A stretch of 56,163 nucleotides of DNA, taken from contig JBBHKE010003249.1 of the NCBI GenBank assembly GCA_037447655.1, forward strand, positions 9,509 to 65,671, in the 5' to 3' direction. Source of the DNA: Zygnema cylindricum (lineage: Eukaryota > Streptophyta > Zygnematophyceae > Zygnematales > Zygnemataceae). Made by a program: the position numbers and the translations under genes. This document shows, piece by piece, positions 33,622 to 51,048 of the stretch (positions are counted from its first letter, which is position 1; each line of letters starts with the position of its first letter). The notes under the pieces were generated by a model. The model saw nothing but the letters and a program-made list of their open reading frames with translations, was not told the origin of the DNA and searched no databases.

Positions 33622-34850
33622 ATGTTTAATCTTTTATGCCACAACTCATTGTCATATTGGACACTAGAGTAGAGAACATCAATTTCTTTATATTCCGCCA
33701 TGTCCATCCGGTTTATTTTGCTAGCATCTCTAGTCCCTGTTACTGCTACTTTCCCTTTCTTGCTAACAAAATGTCTCCCTCCTTTCAGAACAACCTCAAA
33801 GCCTTTGCTCTCCACTAATGAAGTAGAAAATAGATTTTTCTTAAAGTCTGGAACATACAAAACATTGTGAAGGGTTCTCTCAACCGACTTCCCCCCCACA
33901 CCTACCATCAAAGATACATCACCCTGAGCTGAGGTCTGAACACTCATGCCAGAAGCATAGTAGATACTCCTTGGAGATGTTTGCTGCAGGTGTGCAAAAG
34001 CCGCTTTGTTCCAGCACATGTGGGCGGACGCTCCCGTGTCCATGATCCATCCTACATCCTTTCCACCCTCCATGGCAGCCGCCATAGAAAATAACTCCGC
34101 CTCCTCTTGCTCATTGAAGCTTACTGACTCATCTGCATCAGTTGCAAAAGCTGAAAAAAGAGCATTTCCACGGGAAGGATTTCCAGAAAAACCTCTGTGA
34201 TACTGGCTCTGTTGCCAACCTGGCCTGTATAAACCTGTCTCATTAGCCTTTTTCAATTTAGGACAATACCTGTATCCGTGACCCTTCTCAGAACAATAGA
34301 AATAAGTAGTAGTAGATGGCCTATTCTGCCTCTGATTAAACTGATTCTCATTCTGGTTAAACTGATTCCTATTCTGATTGAACTGGTTTCTTTTGTCAAA
34401 GTCTGTTGCAAATGCTTCAACTTTTCCTTCTACCTCAAGGAGTTTAGTATTTGTTTCTTCCTCCAACATAAGATTGTATGCTAACTGAAATGACCAGCTA
34501 GCTTTATCATGACTCTTTAATTGATTAGACACACCCTTCATACTACTGTGGATACCTCTAATAAGCAAAGCTACTTGTTGAAACTCAGGAAATGACCCCC
34601 CAGCAGAAGAGTGAGCATCAATGAGCGCACAAAAATTGTCACAATACTCTACTATAGTTCCCCCCGTGTATTTGTATACCCAAATTTTTCCAGCCACCAA
34701 GAGCTCTTCTTGAACATTCGCTTTCTCAAAAGCGGATTTCAGAGATGTCCAAATCCCCTCGCCTTCTTCATTTTCAATCGCGACATGACCAAATTTTCTG
34801 AAATACAAATGATTAGATTTTTCCTTGCCATTGAATTCTTCTTCGCCCAA
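33618..34850 (-). pseudogene. gag-pro: Copia gag and protease
   Basis: Capsid-like region, then tandem NQFNQN repeats, a damaged zinc knuckle (YFYCSEKGHGYRYC, first Cys replaced by Tyr), protease active site WIMDTGASAHM, and the pre-integrase block ELWHKRLN. The part between 34850 and the ATG at 35047 is in another frame and has a TAG where the YWAA motif is expected. Confidence 0.9.
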
Positions 34851-35199
34851 GTTGGATCTGTTTCATCAAGGGAGCCATCCAAGACCCCCAATAAATCAGC
34901 AGTTTCAAACGATGATTCAACCATCGCCGCCTAGTAAGCATACTTTTGGCCATTGAAAATAGGAATTCTTGACGAAAGGCCCATAACCTGTTGTTCTACA
35001 ACCACCGTTGCAGGCGGAGAACCAGCAGTAGTAGTGGAAGTAGACATGAAAAACAACAGAAACTATCAAAGTACCTACTCAACAGCCAATTTAGAACTGA
35101 CACAAAATATGACTCAGAAAGCCAACATGCTTCAAATTCGCCACACTGATACACAATACAGTACACTGACAATTCCCGAAATTGCAGCCCAAATGACCC

Positions 35200-36037
35200 A
35201 ATAAACCATAAGATATGATGTTTGGAAGTTTCCCAAAATCTGCCCTTAGAAAATCATATTCCCAAAACTGGATACTACAAAATTGGCTAAGTCATAAGTT
35301 ATATACTCACACTGTGTATCTACTGATCTACACTAATTCGGGTTAGCGTTACTACGGTTATTATCCTAACTAACGACAAAGCATCCTATCAGTACGTTAC
35401 AGTACCTCAAAAACCTAATTACTATTTTCTAAAAACCTGATTAATGAAACACTATTTTTTTATCACACTAAACTACAAACTAATGTTTTTCAGATATTTA
35501 CAAACATTGAACCGTACACAAAACGTTCTAACCGTACACAAAACGTTCCAAATGCTTAGTCAGCGGTGACCGCTAAAGTCTAGCCGAATGTGATCGTGTA
35601 GTACGAAGCACCTGAGTGCTTCGTCACTTGTGGTCCCGCGCGAATCACGCTTGTGGTTCCTCGTGAATCGCGCTTGTGGTCCCAGGTGAATCGCGTGCGT
35701 TGGAACAAATTCGATTGACGATGGTACCGTCGAGCTATACCATATGTTTCCGGAATACTCGGGACAGATCCCGTTCGTCCGATCATGTGAATCGCATCGT
35801 CAACTTTTTTACACGTATGGCTGACTGTCGGCGCTACTCCGAAAAACCTGCATACGTTATTTCGCCGACACGTGTCCTTGCAAAAGTATGATACACTTTA
35901 CTGTACCTTTTGCTACTGAAACACTAATTACGGTAAGTATTACAAATTACGGTAAGTATTACCGTAGACTACTAGGAAAAATATCATAAGTTATTTTTAC
36001 CCCTATTGACTGAAATAAAGATTTATAAATTACAACA
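35200..36037 (-). repeat. Copia LTR (start defined, end uncertain)
   Basis: On the minus strand a polypurine-like AAGGGAG (36038-36046) is followed at 36037 by TGTTGTAATTTATAAATC, the usual copia 3' LTR boundary. Inside are three 23-bp tandem units at about 35626-35692 (GGGACCACAAGCGCGATTCA type) and a TATA-like AGTATATAAC near 35300. It lies downstream of the partial copia at 36061-36850 and upstream of the gag start at 35047. No clear primer site was found, so the inner edge is a guess. Confidence 0.55.
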
Positions 36038-36060
36038 CTCCCTTAAATATTTAGACCTAG

Positions 36061-36850
36061 TTACTCACTTTGTCCAATAGCATCTCTGCAAAACTGTAAC
36101 TTAGGAGCAGGAAGGGCTTTTGTTAACATGTCAGCCACCATCTTCTCATCTGGTAAATAACACAATTTAACGACTTTTGCAAGTATTTTTTCTCTAACAA
36201 AGTGAAGTCTAACATCTATGTGTTTGCTCTTAAAGTGATGGCTACGGTTAGAGGCAATTGCTATGGCAGCTTGGTTGTCACACCAGATAACTTGAGGGCC
36301 AGTTTGCATATACCCAAGTTCTTGTAAAACGGACTTGACCCATAGGAGCTTCTTCAGGGCGGAAGCTGCTGCCATATATTCTGACTCCATTGTGGATTGA
36401 GCTTCAACCTTTTGTAATTTGCTACTCCAGCAGTAAGTTCCATCTCCAATCTTCAAAACGAAGCCAGTCGTAGATTTCCGGCTTGGCATGTCCCCATAGC
36501 TAGCATCGCTCAATGTCTAGATTTTCACCTCTCCTCTTCCGAGAACAAGCTTGAGATTTCAAGTACCTGCACGATATCTCAACACTCTTTTCGCTGCTTC
36601 CCTGTCTGCCCTTTTAGGATTCTGCAGACTTCTACTCAAGACTCCCACAGCTGCTGCAATGTCCGGTCTCGTACAATTCATAAAATATATAAGACTTCCA
36701 ACTACCTGTCTATATGGCTTTGAAGCCATAAACTCTTCCTCCCCTGTCTCTAAACTCTCACCGACAATTATGCCTGAATCTGTATCAATTCCTTCCAATT
36801 TCTGCCTGAATTCCATGGGAGTTACGGATAAAGTGGCCATAGGATCCTCC
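36061..36850 (-). pseudogene. pol: Second, partial Ty1/copia copy: RT end, RNase H
   Basis: About 0.8 kb closely matches 31101-31650 and continues beyond where copy 1 is cut: WCDNQAAIAIASN, RSHHFKSKHIDVRLHFVRE, MVADMLTKALP and stop. It carries the same in-frame TAG before SDASYGD as copy 1, so that stop predates both copies. The upstream edge at about 36835 is abrupt. Confidence 0.88.
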
Positions 36851-38288
36851 AATTACAAGACAGGAAGCTAAGGAAAATAAATCTCTATATGAGAAAGCAA
36901 GGCTTAATTACTGAATAAGATAGAAGATAGATTATGCGACAGAATAAGCACTCAGTGCATAATTAGCAGTATGGAAAAATTGGAGAGAATCATTCAGTAG
37001 ATTGATGATTAATTTATGCATAGCTTTGGTACATTTTTATATGTGTAAGTGTCGTGTAGACCTATGCAACTTGCGTGTCACGTAAAGAAATAGAATCTAA
37101 CTTGTGACACACGTAGACCAATCAAAAACCACCAAGTACAAAATGTCCGCATGCTTTTTCGTCACGTAAACTGAAAATTTACGGCTACTTGACTTCCCGT
37201 ACACTACAAGTCAAGGACCACGTTTTCACAAAAACTTGACGTCTACGTATATGTACCTTCACGTCTATCAACCGTAGGTATGCCTAACAGGACTCCGGTT
37301 GACTTCTCTCTCACGTAACTTTGACTTACTTTGACTTCTGGTCCTTAGCAAAAAATGGACACAAAATTCTAACAGGCACAAGCCTTAATAAAAGATAGGA
37401 GGGTTACCAACAAAGTGGGACAGAGCGAGAAAAAAGACAGAAAGAGACTGCGGGAAGTTGAACTAGGATTGAGAGAGAGCGAGAGGGAGAGAGGGAAGGA
37501 GAGTGGTATCGAGGGAGAGGAAAGGAGAAAGAGGGAGGAAAGAGAGGAATGAGAGGGGGAGGGAGGGAGGAGATAGGAAAGTAGAGAACGAGTAAATGAG
37601 AGAGCAAGGGAAGGGGAGAGTAGAGTAGAGCGCGGAGGAGGGAGAGAGGGAAGGAAATTTCATGCCTTGCAACCAATCAGCACTAAGTAATGCACCAATC
37701 CAATATCCTAAGAACACAAAGAGATTGTCGTGTCGTCCAATTTGTTGAGAGTATTCCAAGATTTCCACAATCCAAGCTAACTCCTTGGAATAGGACCAAA
37801 ATTCATGGACATGTAAACCTTGAGTCTCCAATTTCTCTTATATCACACGTGTGAATTCGAAGCAAATTTGTTGAGTTTTCCATTGCCTTCTTTAATGTTT
37901 CCACATGTATTCAAATACGGTTGAAGAAAACCGTTATAGATTTTTGGCTTTTCTTTAGGGAATTGATCAACACACTGACTATTTTTGTTGCACACAATCA
38001 CCTCCGTCAGCTTGTCAAAGATAGTACCTTTTAAGTACACATTGGTACAAGTTAAGTAACGTTGATTTAGATGTGACGGTCAAATGCGTTGAACAGATTT
38101 GACTTGCAAGATATTGCAACGACCGGTTAAAATTTTCCTGCGCTTGTGAACATCGATCGTCATAAGAAATTCAAAAACACACGGTCGGCCAAAGTAAACG
38201 GTAACAAAAGTACGGCAACCATATGTGAAAGTGTTTCGCGCAGACACTTCCTCACTTTACGTGAACACTTTGAGAGTTGGCTTTCAAC
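36851..38288. other. No clear gene; GA-rich tract and an unrecognised minus-strand coding-like stretch
   Basis: 37430-37660 is GAGAGGGAGG-rich. On the minus strand 37843-38040 (66 codons) and the adjoining frame from 37831 down to about 37650 have normal amino-acid composition (TIFDKLTEVIVCNKNSQ..., HEFWSYSKELAWIVEILEY..., VFLGYWIGALLSADW). I do not recognise them. They could be a fragment of a gene or an element. Confidence 0.35.
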
Positions 38289-38651
38289 TTAGGGTGAAGT
38301 TCCATTAGACAAAAAGTGAGGTTGTTTACAGAAATTTGGACGTCTTCGTACTACATCGTACATCTTATATTGTTTTTATCCGGAAAACAACATTACAAAG
38401 AATCTTGCCAATATTCTACAAAGGTCTGGGAGTTAACAATGACCGTTGGATCTTTTTTCGCGAAGCATTCGCTTCGAAAGTATTTGTAAATGGTGATGTA
38501 CCTCTCACCAATTAGAGAAAAAATTGAGCCGCGACACGCTGGATAATGAGCACACGTGTCAAGATAGCAACCAACGGAAATCAAAAAATTTCGCACACGA
38601 TATACGCATTCAAATATCCAACAAGAAATACAAACGAAATGTCGTAACTCC

Positions 38652-38794
38652 TGTTGGGTATCGAAGACCTATTGCCGATATTCGATATATATCGAATTTT
38701 AGGTATCAGATAATCGATATATCGAATCCATGTACCTAGAAGCTAAATATGCGGATATTTATGCGATTTTTTTTTCCCATTTTTTTTTTCAAAA

Positions 38795-38825
<31 letters not shown>

Positions 38826-39036
38826 GCGCGCGCTCTGTGGGGGGGGGGGGAACAGGGATCCATACAATTTTCGTACGATTTTCCGTACTTAATCTGTACG
38901 GACATCCATTTTTTGCGAAATATAGCGCGATAATTTATGTTGGTCCCGGTACGATATATCGAGAAGTCAGCTCAATCGATTTTCGATATATCGAATATCG
39001 AAATTATCGCGATATGAATTTACCCGATACCCAACA
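38652..39036 (+). mobile_element. CGATATATCG-rich MITE, nested
   Basis: Terminal repeats TGTTGGGTATCG and CGATACCCAACA. Many CGATATATCGA and TATCGCGATA palindromes inside. Related sequences are at 50889-51048 and 56040-56163. Being inside the TTA-target element, it is the later insertion. Confidence 0.7.
38795..38850 (+). repeat. Poly-C (27) and poly-G (12) pair
   Basis: C homopolymer at 38795-38821 and G homopolymer at 38839-38850, separated by 17 bases of GC-rich sequence. They can pair as a hairpin or form four-stranded structures. Run length may be unreliable in the assembly. Confidence 0.8.
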
Positions 39037-39899
39037 CTAGTAGTAACGCACTTTCGTCACGCTATTTCAATTAGCGCCCATTCGTCACACTATTTCAGGA
39101 ACACGAACCCTAAAAAAATGAGGTGGTATCTGACAAGACGTCTACAGAGAGTACAAAATTTGTGTTGCACGATGACCTGGTACGCACGTACATGGTCCGC
39201 AAATGGAGATTTTTGGTCGGTGTGAAAATCATTGACGATTTTCAATATCAAATCTATAACTACGTGGCGCCACTCTTTTGCTAACACGTGGATTACACAC
39301 TCTGCGCAATGGAATTTCGTTCAAAGTGTAGCATCCTGTAATGTTGGTCGTACCATTACAGAATGTCGTAATGGAACTTCACCCTTAGGGTGGGGGAACC
39401 TCCCTCAGGCGAAAAATGGGGTTCATTAATGGAAAAAGTATATTTCCGTACAGATCCAGCTCATTTTCGTACAGGGTCATACTGTTTGTTTTTTTTTTAT
39501 ATAAAACATGATTACTGGAGATTCATCAAGATTCTCCAAACTTTTGGGCGACAACGTCGACCGTCCGATTATGTGTTTTCGAAGCAAGCAGTCACTTCGT
39601 CCAGTGATTAGCTAGTCTCCGGGGGAGATTAGCCAATCACCGGACGTGTAAAATGTTTACGCATGGAAAGGTCACAAACGAGCCGCGCGCCTTCAGACAA
39701 GCAGGAATCAAATCCAACGAAAACCACCAAAAAAAATCTTTGTTGAAGAATGTGCCGTGACGCCTCCTCCACGATCCGCTGACATTCGGAATTTGCGGCG
39801 CCACGACGAAACACGATCGACAAAACAACTACAAAAAATACAAAACACAAACGTACAAATTGAACATTCAGGTAATTTAATTTTGCGGCTGGATGTACG

Positions 39900-40123
39900 G
39901 ATACAAGTTCTGATATTGTGCTTTTGGAATCTTTGACTGCTCAAAACATGAATCTACGTGTATCGTATCGAAGGAAAGCACGTGCGTGATAAATTCCTTG
40001 TGGGACTGATGGAAGACAAATATTACTGCCAGACGCATCCTTCACGACCGACGATTACCGGCGCAATGGAGGTGGCCTTAGCGCAAATTGAAATCTTAAT
40101 CGCGAAGCATTACATTGAACTTA
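39900..40123 (+). other. Dispersed-repeat fragment with an open frame
   Basis: Reverse complement of 39910-39960 matches 1785-1854. The frame 39958-40123 (HVRDKFLVGLMEDKYYCQ...GAMEVALAQIEILIAKHYIEL) is helical and gag-like in look, but not identifiable. The GGGTAC-family MITE at 40124 interrupts it. After removing the MITE and one TTA, the frame continues for about 17 codons to TGA near 40990. Confidence 0.35.
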
Positions 40124-40926
40124 GGGTACTTTCGCATGTAACCGAAACTTAGTCTTGCTACTTTATTTTTTAGCGAAGATTCTCCGTACAACTTTTAGAG
40201 CATTCGGATGTAAACGCGAATTACTTGTTAATTAAAAAAGTGACTTACGTAGACGTGTACGAAACAATGTGATGAAGTGGTACATAAAATGAGGCGAAAC
40301 TTCCACTCGACTTCAATTTGAGGCGTCTCTCCATACGCTATACAATTTTTGTGTCTTCGTAATGTCCGTACGCCACATTGTCGACGTGTCGAAACCTTAA
40401 AATACCTTTCGCTGTCACACAGAAATGCGGTTTCGTTTTTCGTTTTCCCACTTGCCGACAGGTGCCCAATGTTTTTCCTACACCGTATGTGTGAATACAC
40501 GAGTGTTTGAGAGAGACGGCTGTTGTACGAAAATCAGTGCACGAAAAACAGTACGCACAAGTTGGAAACGTGCAGTGGGTTTTTTTTTGGTGCTACGGGC
40601 ACAAAAATTGTCAAAAACTTCAAACATGTGCGACAACAACTGCCTATTCGCTCACCTCATGTAACTTTTTTTAAAATCACCTCGCGAGGTGATTTTATAT
40701 AAAGTTTGTAGATGAGCTTAAAGTACGCATGGGTCGAAATGCGCTAGACAACAAACTGCATCGCGCTAGACGACAAACTCCAGTACATGTAAAGTTTAAA
40801 GGTAACGCAACTTGTATGGCGGTAATTTCAATTTTCGGGTACGGCTGCGGATTTTCTCGTTCTTTTCTAAGTTATGTAGGAAAACGACAGAAAATAAATG
40901 TAACTTAAGCACATGCGAAAGTACCC
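40124..40926 (+). mobile_element. GGGTAC-family MITE, intact
   Basis: 803 bp, flanked by TTA at 40121-40123 and 40927-40929. Ends GGGTACTTTCGCATGT and ACATGCGAAAGTACCC are perfect inverted repeats. It carries a 26-bp perfect palindrome at 40672-40697 centred on TCGCGA. It is the reference copy for the broken ones at 1855, 2620, 22896 and 27046. No transposase; superfamily inferred from target and ends. Confidence 0.8.
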
Positions 40927-40929
40927 TTA

Positions 40930-41855
40930 GATGCAAATTAAAGAAACGACATGAAATGAAACCACTCAAGACGAAAGTACTAAAGTGAATTATTGATTTT
41001 CTTTTAGACTGTTGACGTTCACAAGAGCGTGAAAAAATTTAACCAGTTGTCACAATAACTCGCAGGTAAAAGCTGTTCGAAGGGTTGACCGTTGAATCTA
41101 ATCTCAACAGTTCTTAACTTGTATCAATGTGTACTTCAATACAATCTTTGACAAGCTGAGGCAGGTGAGCGCACAACCGAAATAGTCATTGCGATGATCA
41201 TCTCCCTTTCTTTATTGTTTCCACGCAATTATGGAACATGATTGGAAAGTCTGTTGAGATTTTGGCATGTGTACTGCTCCCTTACGTTATTTGTACACAT
41301 TAGAAAATCAGTTAAGTTTCTCATAGACTTCCGTGTCATTTCCGTACATTCCTGGTACACAATCATAAGTGAAATTTGTTTCTACCAAGATACTTGTTCA
41401 AGCCTCGGTGCAAAAGAAGGTAAAAGGAAGTATTATACCCACTTTCCCTAAAAACCATAAAAAAATAACACTTAAAACTTACAGACATAATCCTCAAAGT
41501 TAAAAAGAATAAAAACATAGATGTATTTATCAAATGGCTAGGGTCCTCCTGATCCTGCTGTCACTTTATTAAAGGGGATAAATCACTATTTCCAATCACT
41601 TTTGTGCTTACAATTCGCAGCAAGTGAGAAATCCACAAACTCGTAACACACGTCCTACTAACAACCTGAATTTTAAGAGTACATTCTTACGATTGGCCAG
41701 TAACCTGGATATCTGATGATAGAAAAACAATATGCATCCTACAAAACTGTGAATAGATAAAAATTGAGAAAAAACACCTCTCTCTCTTTCTCTTTCTCTC
41801 TCTCTCTACTACTTTTTAAAAGTAACATTTTTCTGACTAGTTGACAGGATATTAT
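40930..41855. other. 3' flank of CPN60B; nothing else recognised
   Basis: AT-rich sequence with a CTCTCTCTTTCTC tract near 41778-41810. No supported gene. Confidence 0.5.
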
Positions 41856-48794
<6,939 letters not shown>

Positions 48795-49549
48795 TTCTGC
48801 CAAATAAAGATCTTAAAGTGTAAATTGTTTGAAAAAAGGTTACTTCGTTAGCAAAATTTAAGTCTTCCTTTCGCTTCCGTTGCTTAGTCTCTCTAATTTC
48901 TTTCCAGAAGTTACGATGTTTTTCAACTTCACTCAAACACTACAGTAGCTGCTGTCGAAGCGAGAGAGTGTGAAAAACAAAAATGTATGTTCAGGGTACA
49001 GTTCATCTAGAAGCTCCCTTTCCAGAGATTTCCAGACGGCCAAGATTAACTTTCAGCGACGTAATCTATGGAGAGTAGACGGCGATCGCAAAGGATGACA
49101 ATAGAAGGCCACGATTTGCAAACTGTAGCGTCACCCATGGAGAATCGACGGTATCGAAGGAATGATTTAATGGACGGTAGAGAACAATTTATTGCAGCGT
49201 CATTTACTAGAGATCGACGACGGTTGACGCAGAAGCAAGGTTTATCCAGAAAAGCCATGTCGGCGAGCTTCTAGAAAGCGTAAAAGGTGGGGAAAGATCG
49301 GAAAGGCTGAAAGATGTTTCGAACATGTGTTCACATATGGAAACAACTGTCGTTTGGCGACGGTGCCGTAACAGAGAATCACAGGTCTTTTCAAGGAAAT
49401 GTACAGTATGGGTTGAGGTACGACTCGGCTGCACAGGCTCTAAACACAGTAAAAGGTATGGATAGTGTGCTATTTTCAAATCGTTCTATTCAGAAATGGG
49501 CTATATGCATAGTAGTAAATTTATATTATTATTTTTGCCGCCAGAATCA
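48795..49549. promoter_or_regulatory. CPN60B upstream region with a 69-bp tandem repeat
   Basis: This interval should contain the 5' UTR and promoter of CPN60B. At about 49066-49230 a 69-bp unit repeats 2.3 times. On the plus strand it encodes MESRRRSQRM...VASP and then MENRRYRRND...AASF, within a 68-codon open frame (49068-49274); the minus strand is also open (49046-49258). I cannot decide whether either frame is used. No TATA box stands out. Confidence 0.4.
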
Positions 49550-49622
49550 GCCGGCCTAGCTCAGTTGGTAGAGCGCAAGGCTCTTAACCTTGTGGTCGTG
49601 GGTTCGAGCCCCACGGCCGGCG
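49550..49622 (+). tRNA. trnK-CTT: tRNA-Lys (anticodon CTT)
   Basis: The 73 bases fold as a full cloverleaf. Acceptor GCCGGCC pairs with GGCCGGC, with discriminator G. D arm GCTC/GAGC with loop AGTTGGTA. Anticodon stem CAAGG/CCTTG with loop CTCTTAA (anticodon CTT). T arm GTGGG/CCCAC with loop TTCGAGC. There is no intron and no encoded CCA. Internal boxes A (TAGCTCAGTTGG) and B (GGTTCGAGCCC) match the pol III consensus. The nearest T-run downstream is a short TTTT at about 49706, so the terminator is weak or distant. Confidence 0.97.
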
Positions 49623-49763
49623 ATTGCTCGTCTCCCCACGGCTGTACCGAAGTATCTCTTATTGTCCGTTGTGTTATAGCACCGGCCTCACTGAAATTTA
49701 GCACATTTTGTTCAAAGTGACTTGTTAGGTATACACCAAATTCAAACCAAAGGTGAGCTAAAC

Positions 49764-49984
49764 TACACCGCCAATCGTTATTAGCGTTGTGTACACTAAT
49801 TCCGTCCCGCTTTTTTTTATATTTATTCTCAAATAGAATTATCCACACTATTTAAAAAAAACCCTAATTCATAATTAGAATAGACGATTTCTTCGAAAAA
49901 TTTCAAATTCCCAATTAGCGTAAACCCCGCTAATTATTCGTATACGCTAAAAAAACTTACACGCTAATAACGATTGGCGGTGTA
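49764..49984 (+). mobile_element. TA-target MITE, intact (221 bp)
   Basis: Begins TACACCGCCAATCGTTATTA and ends with its exact inverse. TA at each end is the likely target duplication, as in Tc1/mariner-derived (Stowaway-like) MITEs. Its left and right parts match those of the longer element at 52194-53479, so it looks like an internal-deletion derivative. Confidence 0.75.
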
Positions 49985-50140
49985 CAGTACTGTAGCTTTT
50001 GTACAAAAAAATAGGGAAATTTCCCATACTCGCAAAAAATACACGTATATATTGGCTCCCTATAACCTCATCACTTTCAAGCAAAAGGTAAGCTATACCT
50101 AGCTTTGGTAGGTGACTTTCGCACACTCAACAGAAAATAC

Positions 50141-50887
50141 TACACCACGAATTGTTATTAGTGTCCATAACTCTAATTTGGGTTCTTAAAATTTTGATTT
50201 TTTTTTTCAAATAGGATACATGATTTTAATTTTTTCTTGGCGTTAATTAAGGTACACCTTGAATCGTTATTAGCCTTATGTACTCTATATCGGCACCACA
50301 AAATTTTGACATTGATACCTTAAATATAATAAATTACACTATTTAAGGACGTGGACCATAATCTGCCACGTCTCCTGACACTAAATTAGAATGAATGACA
50401 CTAATTAATACTTGACACTAACAATTTCTACAGTCTAATAACGATTCACGGTGTACCATACAAAATAGCGTAAAGCCCGAAAGTACAATAAAATCTAAAT
50501 AGTGTGGTATACGGTTGATGTCAGACCGTACATAAATGTACCTTTTCAAATGAAAATTTACAAAAAATGAATTAAATCAGACGCGCACGCATGGAACATG
50601 CGGTCAAAAAAACGAGATTAGTTGACACGTAAACTAGTATGGCATGTACGGATATTTTAAATTCGCGACGGCGTACGATTTATAATGTTTTGTACGGATA
50701 CATATATTAATGTATATAATCGTATAGCAAATATTCCATTTTTGAGGTTCCCAAATTAGCATTAACGCACGCCGAAATTAGAATACACCTTTTTTTTTTT
50801 TTAAATCAATTTTTTAATTAGCATCAAGTACGGTAAATTTTCTTCAACACTATTTAAACTTTGACACTAATAACGATTCGCGGTGTA
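50141..50887 (+). mobile_element. TA-target MITE with nested TA-target MITE
   Basis: Left end TACACCACGAATTGTTATTA and right end (inverse) TACACCGCGAATCGTTATTA agree over the first ~22 bases. The interior resembles the long form (the GTCAGACCGTACATAAATGT and GCATG..ACATGCGGTC words). A second pair of ends at 50253 and 50455 lies inside. Confidence 0.6.
50253..50455 (+). mobile_element. TA-target MITE (203 bp), nested
   Basis: Ends TACACCTTGAATCGTTATTA and, in inverse, TACACCGTGAATCGTTATTA. Short AT-rich interior. Confidence 0.6.
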
Positions 50888-50888
50888 T

Positions 50889-51048
50889 TGTTATATATTG
50901 GCATGAAACTTATCGTGATAAAATTGATAGTTATCGGTTTTATCGCAATAACATCGGTGCCGATATATCGTACCAGCATATCGAAAATCGTTAAGCTAAA
51001 AAAGGGACATATCGTCTATCGTCAAAACCCTACCGATACACAACACTA
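50889..51048 (+). mobile_element. CGATATATCG-rich MITE, short and diverged
   Basis: Diverged ends TGTTATATATTGG and (inverse) TGTTGTGTATCGG, with the GTGCCGATATATCG and ATATCG words of the family at 38652-39036. It abuts the end of the TA-target element at 50887. Confidence 0.5.

Larger units (their letters stand above)
31156..35047 (-). mobile_element. Ty1/copia LTR retrotransposon, inactivated, 3' end lost
   Basis: Order on the minus strand is gag, zinc knuckle, protease, integrase, RT, RNase H, the copia arrangement. It starts at ATG 35047 (MSTSTTTAGSPP). Stops and shifts break it: W to stop in gag near 34933, a one-base shift near 33615, W to stop at 32996 (PYEL stop TGEK), Q to stop at 32406 before WIEAANDE, and a stop at 31333. 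The RT motif reads YVDE instead of YVDD. The 3' end of RNase H and the 3' LTR are replaced by the gypsy LTR at about 31156. Confidence 0.92.
38292..39384 (+). mobile_element. TTA-target MITE, intact ends, with nested element
   Basis: Flanked by TTA at 38289-38291 and 39385-39387. Terminal repeats GGGTGAAGTTCCATTA and TAATGGAACTTCACCC are perfect over 16 bp. The outer parts align with 52632-53369. A second element (38652-39036) is inserted within. A GGG-starting end with a TTA target fits PIF/Harbinger. There is no transposase, so it is non-autonomous. Confidence 0.8.

Noticed and set aside
33636-34934. Plus-strand open frames opposite the copia element
   Set aside because: Shadows of the minus-strand gag-pol frames.
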